IMG/VR virus record: IMGVR_UViG_3300024320_000029
Coordinates: 1 to 28,611 of that record
Source of the DNA: a virus
Strand: one strand, 5' to 3'
Length of the DNA stretch: 28,611 bases
Under the pieces are notes generated by a model. It was given only the letters and a program-made list of their open reading frames with translations. It had not been told where the DNA came from and made no database searches. A program made the position numbers and the translations under genes. Positions 24,384-28,611 of the stretch are shown piece by piece; position 1 is the first letter of the stretch; each line of letters opens with the position of its first letter.

Positions 24384-24391
24384 TATTTATA
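24384..24391 (-). promoter_or_regulatory. T4 late-promoter-like TATAAATA box
   Basis: The minus strand reads TATAAATA at 24391-24384, an exact match to the T4 late promoter -10 element recognised by gp55. It ends 4 nt before the ATG at 24379, so a transcript from it would be nearly leaderless. It lies in the 65-nt gap, the widest in the tail module. A chance match is possible in such AT-rich DNA. Confidence 0.4.
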
Positions 24392-24444
24392 TTTTTAGTT
24401 TTACTAATTATATATCTCTTTAATATACGCCTTAAGTTCAGAAA

Positions 24445-27400
24445 TTATATAGTCTTATTAAGAGTTACAGCTTTGATATTATTAAGATTAAATCCTTTAG
24501 GTTTGTACTTAGCAAAAACTTCAACATCGAAAGAAAATTGGTTTTCATTCGAATCAAATAAATCTATACCAATTGTTTTTGAATACGTCAAGTTATTTAT
24601 TTGAGAAGTATTTAAACCACCAATTCTACCACTTGAAGTATCAACTCCTCCTGCAGATGTAGTACCAAAATAATCTGTCATTCTATATTGAAAGACGACA
24701 TCTAAAGTTAGATTAGGAGCTTTAGCAGTTGTAGAATTTACTTGCTTCTCATCTAATTTACCTATTTTTCTTTTACCGAATTTATTATCACCATCTACTT
24801 CTAAACTTCCAATTCTAGTTGGAGATACAAAAAGATATGCACCGCACGATTTACCTCCTAGAAGATATTGGTCATTGTCACTAAAAGACATTTTCATACT
24901 TCTTTGGTATGATGAGTCATTATCATATCTATATGCGTTCTGTAAATTAGAGAATGCTTCACTTTCTTGTAAAGTCGCTAATTGACTCATATTAGTATTT
25001 CCTGGAGCGAAACCTGGAGTTCCTATTTGAGGATGGTCTATATGAACATAAAGACTATCATCATAATCCCCGGATGTTAGTGACCCAAGTGTTACAACTC
25101 CAGTTGAACCGTCCCATATAAAGTCAGAACTTGGTGCTCCTACAGAACCAGCTCCTGCAATACCAAAGTATTCGAATCTATTTGAGTTATTAGTTAAAGT
25201 AAGGTCTGTTCCATTAAGATAATCTAAAGGAGCAACTGCATAAAGTGGGTTTTCACCAGAAACATCCATATATCTGCTATAAATAAATTGACCTTTTCTC
25301 TGTGCTGATTGAAAAGGCGATGCATTATTGAAAATTTCAGCAGCTGCCTCGGCACTTGACATATTTTGATATTGTATTGGCACTAAGTCATATTTAGCCT
25401 CTACTGTATAATAAGTATCATTTTCAACTCTTGATGCTAGTGTTGGTGATGGTGTAACAGCAAAATCATTTGTTCCCATTTCAAAATCAACTTCAGTTCC
25501 AGTAGAAGAAGAATGATAAACTGCATCGGATCTTTTACCAATAACTCTAGCAACTAATTCTAAATCTGTCGCTTTTGTATTTTCTAATAAAAGTTTAAAA
25601 GTCTTAGTAACAATATGACCTTTTTTAATATTTAAGTCTGCAACCTCATCAACATAATATCCAGCAAATACTTTTGCTGTTTGGTTAGCTTCTATCTGAG
25701 TAGTAGCTCCTTCTTCATCAACTAAAGTAACTGTTAATTCTCCTTCTGCATTTTCTATAACTCCTCTAAGAGTTTCTATTTCTTTTTGAAGGTCTATTAA
25801 TTTATCAAATAATGTTATTGGTGTTTGCTCTCCAGATAAGAATCCAGAATTAATATCTTTAGCACCATGCGCAAAGTATTTTTCGTTAGCAATAACAGAT
25901 TGTGCAATATGCTCATAAAAACCTTTAGATTCTAATTCATCTAATAATTTTACAAATGTAGTTTCTTTAGAATTTTCTTCAATTAAATTAACTATATTTG
26001 TAGTATCTAAAAGACCTTCTGGAAAATCAATTTTAGTAATTTCACTCCAATCAGATTCTAAAGGGTTAGAAGGATATCCTGCTTCAGAAATAGATTTTAT
26101 TCTTATTTCTACACTTTCTCCTAAATTAATTGGAATATCTAATTGGTTAAAGTTTATTTCTTGTCCATCTTCAACTGATTCAGAAACCCAAACATATTTA
26201 CCTGTTACAGAATCTCTAAGTCTTTTTCTAACAGGGGTTTCATATTGATTCCAATTAGAAAAACTTGCTGTTGTAGTTTGTCCATTTGTTTCAAAAGGAA
26301 TTTGCTCTATGTTAGAAGTTTTTCCGCTAGATGAAACATATCTATATTGAATCTTAAATTGAACTATTTCTTGTGGTAAAGTGTCTTCGTTATCTTTTGC
26401 TTCTGGAATAGCCCAAAAACCTCTAACTCTATATTTTGCACTGATATCAGCTATACCTTGGTCAGTACTAATACTTTGAATTTGATTTACTATTGAAGTA
26501 TAAAGTTTTGCTTCTCCACTTCTTTTTTCAATTAGAGAGTTAAGATTATTTTTATCTTTATTTTGCTCTATTTTAGAAGTGTATTTCTTAGTTGCTATCT
26601 CGGATCTTTTATTTGAAATAGTATCATCTAATTTTTTAATTGATTCTAAAACAGTAACTTTATCACTTGATAGTTTTTTGATAGAATCGAATGCATCATT
26701 AGATGTTAAGTGAGTATTTACTTGAACTACTGAAAAATTACCTGGTAATAATTCAACTGGATCTGGAACAATTCCTACAGTTGCAGGTGGAATGAAATCT
26801 TCTTTAAGTGATTTAATAAATTGTCCGAAATCAGCTACATTATTTCTATAATATGCTGCTAAAGTTGAAGTACTTCCATCAACCTCTTCAATTGTTAATT
26901 CGTTTGAATAGAACCCAACACCAGGTGACCAGTTTTCTGCTATAATTTTAGAAGAAGGGTCAATTGCTTTAAAGAACACAATTTGTCTTTCATTAAAACC
27001 TACATTAATACTTAGGCTTACTGAATCTTCTAAATTTTTATAAATTTTTAAAACATCAGCACCAATAGATACAGAGTCAAATCCTTCTATCAGCTTTAAC
27101 TCCAGTTGACTTGTACCTGAATAAATGTTAGTTATCTCATACCTTGTGCTATTGTTACCAGAATTAACCAGAAGATTATCTCCTATACTTAAAAGCTCGG
27201 TATCTTTTAGTGACTTTTCCCCATCATTATATGTTAATTTATTAAGTGTAAATAGTTTTACGGTTCTTGTAACATCTTCTCCATCAACTTGAAAAGTTCT
27301 AGATACATTTTCTACATTGATAACATCAAACCCACCATAATATTGAGTAGATTTAAAAGGTAAATCTCTTACTTGCTCATCAATTGTTATATTTACACCA

Positions 27401-27987
27401 TCTGAAATAATATCACCAAGAGCAGTTTCATAATCTAACTCTTCTAAATTTTTGTAATTGTCATCAAAATAAGAAGGTGCAAAATCATCTTCAGCTGGAA
27501 ATATAAATCTTTTAACTAAAACCCTTTCAGTATCAGTGTCAATTTGACCACTAACATTAAATTTTACAGTTAATAAAGGGTTAAGAAAATCTTCAAAAAA
27601 GTCATTATCTGTAGTTTCAAAAGAAGTTGGTAAATCAATAACCTCTAAATCATTTGCAGGTGTCTTTAGTTTTTTAGTGATAACTCTTTGAAAGCTGCCA
27701 TCAGGTAATTGAACTGTTGCATTTGAAGTACCAACACCACTAAGCGCTTTGATATTGTTTTCAAGTCTTTTCATTTCTTTATTTAAGAAACCAAAAGAAG
27801 GTATTTGATAAGTCTTTATTGTAGTATTACCATCCTCGTCTGGAGTACCAAATAAATCTATGGAAACTGTTATTGATTCATCTTGAGTTGTTACTGCTTG
27901 ATTAATTCTTTCAAAAGTTTCTAAAGCATTTGTGTTCATTTGAGTGAACTGTCTAATAACGCTATTTAATGAGTTTTGTGTGTCCAT
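24445..27987 (-). CDS. 1180-aa tail/baseplate protein with coiled coil and FN3-like domain
   Basis: A virion-type protein. In order: an N-terminal helical/attachment part (1-90), beta-rich domains (100-420), a coiled coil (about 428-505, with heptads such as I-K-K-L-D-D-T-I-S-N-K), a fibronectin-III-like sandwich (about 513-655, with F-K-I-Q-Y-R-Y and V-E-I-R-I-K-S-I-S-E-A-G-Y-P-S, the usual F/G-strand pattern), a second helical linker (660-740) and further beta-rich C-terminal parts. FN3-like domains on phage tail proteins often bind host surfaces. The gene starts 6 nt after the partial structural gene upstream. There is no frameshift or truncation. The specific T4 equivalent is unknown. Confidence 0.72.
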   Translation of the reverse strand: MDTQNSLNSVIRQFTQMNTNALETFERINQAVTTQDESITVSIDLFGTPDEDGNTTIKTYQIPSFGFLNKEMKRLENNIKALSGVGTSNATVQLPDGSFQRVITKKLKTPANDLEVIDLPTSFETTDNDFFEDFLNPLLTVKFNVSGQIDTDTERVLVKRFIFPAEDDFAPSYFDDNYKNLEELDYETALGDIISDGVNITIDEQVRDLPFKSTQYYGGFDVINVENVSRTFQVDGEDVTRTVKLFTLNKLTYNDGEKSLKDTELLSIGDNLLVNSGNNSTRYEITNIYSGTSQLELKLIEGFDSVSIGADVLKIYKNLEDSVSLSINVGFNERQIVFFKAIDPSSKIIAENWSPGVGFYSNELTIEEVDGSTSTLAAYYRNNVADFGQFIKSLKEDFIPPATVGIVPDPVELLPGNFSVVQVNTHLTSNDAFDSIKKLSSDKVTVLESIKKLDDTISNKRSEIATKKYTSKIEQNKDKNNLNSLIEKRSGEAKLYTSIVNQIQSISTDQGIADISAKYRVRGFWAIPEAKDNEDTLPQEIVQFKIQYRYVSSSGKTSNIEQIPFETNGQTTTASFSNWNQYETPVRKRLRDSVTGKYVWVSESVEDGQEINFNQLDIPINLGESVEIRIKSISEAGYPSNPLESDWSEITKIDFPEGLLDTTNIVNLIEENSKETTFVKLLDELESKGFYEHIAQSVIANEKYFAHGAKDINSGFLSGEQTPITLFDKLIDLQKEIETLRGVIENAEGELTVTLVDEEGATTQIEANQTAKVFAGYYVDEVADLNIKKGHIVTKTFKLLLENTKATDLELVARVIGKRSDAVYHSSSTGTEVDFEMGTNDFAVTPSPTLASRVENDTYYTVEAKYDLVPIQYQNMSSAEAAAEIFNNASPFQSAQRKGQFIYSRYMDVSGENPLYAVAPLDYLNGTDLTLTNNSNRFEYFGIAGAGSVGAPSSDFIWDGSTGVVTLGSLTSGDYDDSLYVHIDHPQIGTPGFAPGNTNMSQLATLQESEAFSNLQNAYRYDNDSSYQRSMKMSFSDNDQYLLGGKSCGAYLFVSPTRIGSLEVDGDNKFGKRKIGKLDEKQVNSTTAKAPNLTLDVVFQYRMTDYFGTTSAGGVDTSSGRIGGLNTSQINNLTYSKTIGIDLFDSNENQFSFDVEVFAKYKPKGFNLNNIKAVTLNKTI

Positions 27988-27993
27988 TTATTC

Positions 27994-28611
27994 TTATCTT
28001 ATTATATCAATTTCGAAATCATAACTAGCAGCATTTACGCATACTATTTCAAAATAAGGGTTATCGCTCAATTGAGCATCTGATAAACTTCCAATTTGTG
28101 TATTATAATTGTTTAAGTAATTTGTCCAAATATTTATTGAATATCCATTCAAATCTAAATTTTCAAAAACAACTTTAAAACTTTGACCATCTGACCATTT
28201 AATAAGTTTATCGTCTAAGTATATATTGATATTTGTATCAGCACTTCCGGAAGTAACTTTTCCTGCTAATCTTAACTGATTTGAAAAATCTTTAATTTGA
28301 GTCCAAATACCATAAGTTGAAGATTGTGTCGGATCGTATTGAGACGCAGCTGAAATTTCAGTATATCTTGTCAATGTGTTTTCGTTAAATCTATAAGGTC
28401 TATTTAAAGAATATCCTTTTAGATTATTATTAACTTTTATTTTATTTGGTATACTTTTATCTAAAAGAATTCCATTTCCAGCAGCCAATACATCAGTGTT
28501 ATATTGAACCTCTGTAGGAATAGTTCCATCAACTATCTGATTGATTCTATTGTTAGCACTTGTGATTAAGCTGAGTAAACTATCTGCATCAGCAAGGTTT
28601 AGTGAAGCATT
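27994..28611 (-). CDS. Virion protein, N-terminus outside window
   Basis: The frame is open to the right edge of the window, giving 205 codons plus stop; the 5' end is missing. A TTG at 28488 could be taken for a start, but reading continues upstream without a stop (N-A-S-L-N-L-A-D-A-D-S-L-L-S-L-I), so that TTG is internal. The visible part has a helical segment (I-T-S-A-N-N-R-I-N-Q-I-V-D-G-T) and then strand-rich sequence ending F-E-I-D-I-I-R. By context it belongs to the tail module, 6 nt before the 1180-aa gene. The family is not recognised. Confidence 0.75.
   Translation of the reverse strand, partial: NASLNLADADSLLSLITSANNRINQIVDGTIPTEVQYNTDVLAAGNGILLDKSIPNKIKVNNNLKGYSLNRPYRFNENTLTRYTEISAASQYDPTQSSTYGIWTQIKDFSNQLRLAGKVTSGSADTNINIYLDDKLIKWSDGQSFKVVFENLDLNGYSINIWTNYLNNYNTQIGSLSDAQLSDNPYFEIVCVNAASYDFEIDIIR

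Noticed and set aside
27994-28488. A complete 164-aa gene starting at TTG 28488
   Set aside because: The frame stays open through 41 more codons to the window edge, so this is the 3' part of a longer gene.
1-28611. CRISPR array, insertion sequence or integrase/att site
   Set aside because: No regularly spaced repeats, transposase or integrase motifs, or flanking inverted repeats were seen on either strand.

Overview
The window looks like part of the genome of a T4-like (myovirus-type) tailed phage, most likely one infecting a marine or aquatic member of the Bacteroidota. The evidence is a T4-type replication and recombination block (gp32-like ssDNA-binding protein, gp61-like primase, UvsY-like mediator, UvsW-like helicase, RuvC-like resolvase), very AT-rich DNA, A/T-rich leaders with almost no Shine-Dalgarno sequences, and large virion proteins of a kind seen in flavobacterial phages. 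Host assignment is inference. Every gene I support is on the minus strand, so the window reads functionally from right (28611) to left (1). Genes are tightly packed, often with TAATG, ATGA or TAA-N-ATG junctions.

Right part (13999-28611): a virion module. In transcription order it has a structural protein cut by the window edge, an 1180-aa tail/baseplate-type protein with a coiled coil and an FN3-like region, a 1580-aa giant protein behind a TATAAATA late-promoter-like box, a collagen-like fibre protein, a membrane-anchored coiled-coil protein with a beta-rich C terminus (possible spanin-like protein), a 666-aa beta-rich protein, a gp19-like tail-tube protein, and a small glycine-zipper protein with a capsid-targeting-like leader.

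Middle (8274-13997): the RuvC-like nuclease, then a small-gene/RNA island (two micro-ORFs with a repeated leader, a tRNA-like gene interrupted by about 61 nt in its anticodon loop, and about 300 nt of apparently non-coding DNA), then gp32, primase, a 68-aa protein, UvsY and UvsW.

Left part (1-8232): the most unusual region. Six consecutive genes are unlike ordinary T4 genes. Four of the six, plus the glycine-zipper protein at 14 kb, have an (I/L)-x-E followed by G or A at about residue 13 or 23-25. This resembles the T4 capsid-targeting leader cut by prohead protease gp21. Two genes also have such sites inside the protein, at apparent domain boundaries. The clearest is INE/G between an Rnl2-like RNA-ligase-type domain and an NMN-adenylyltransferase domain. 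A second KTDG-type ligase, a PD-(D/E)xK nuclease-like protein and two proteins with internal repeats make up the rest. My main hypothesis is that this block encodes a set of virion-packaged proteins, matured by the prohead protease, with RNA-repair, NAD and nuclease-type activities. No prohead protease gene lies in the window, so this rests on motifs only.
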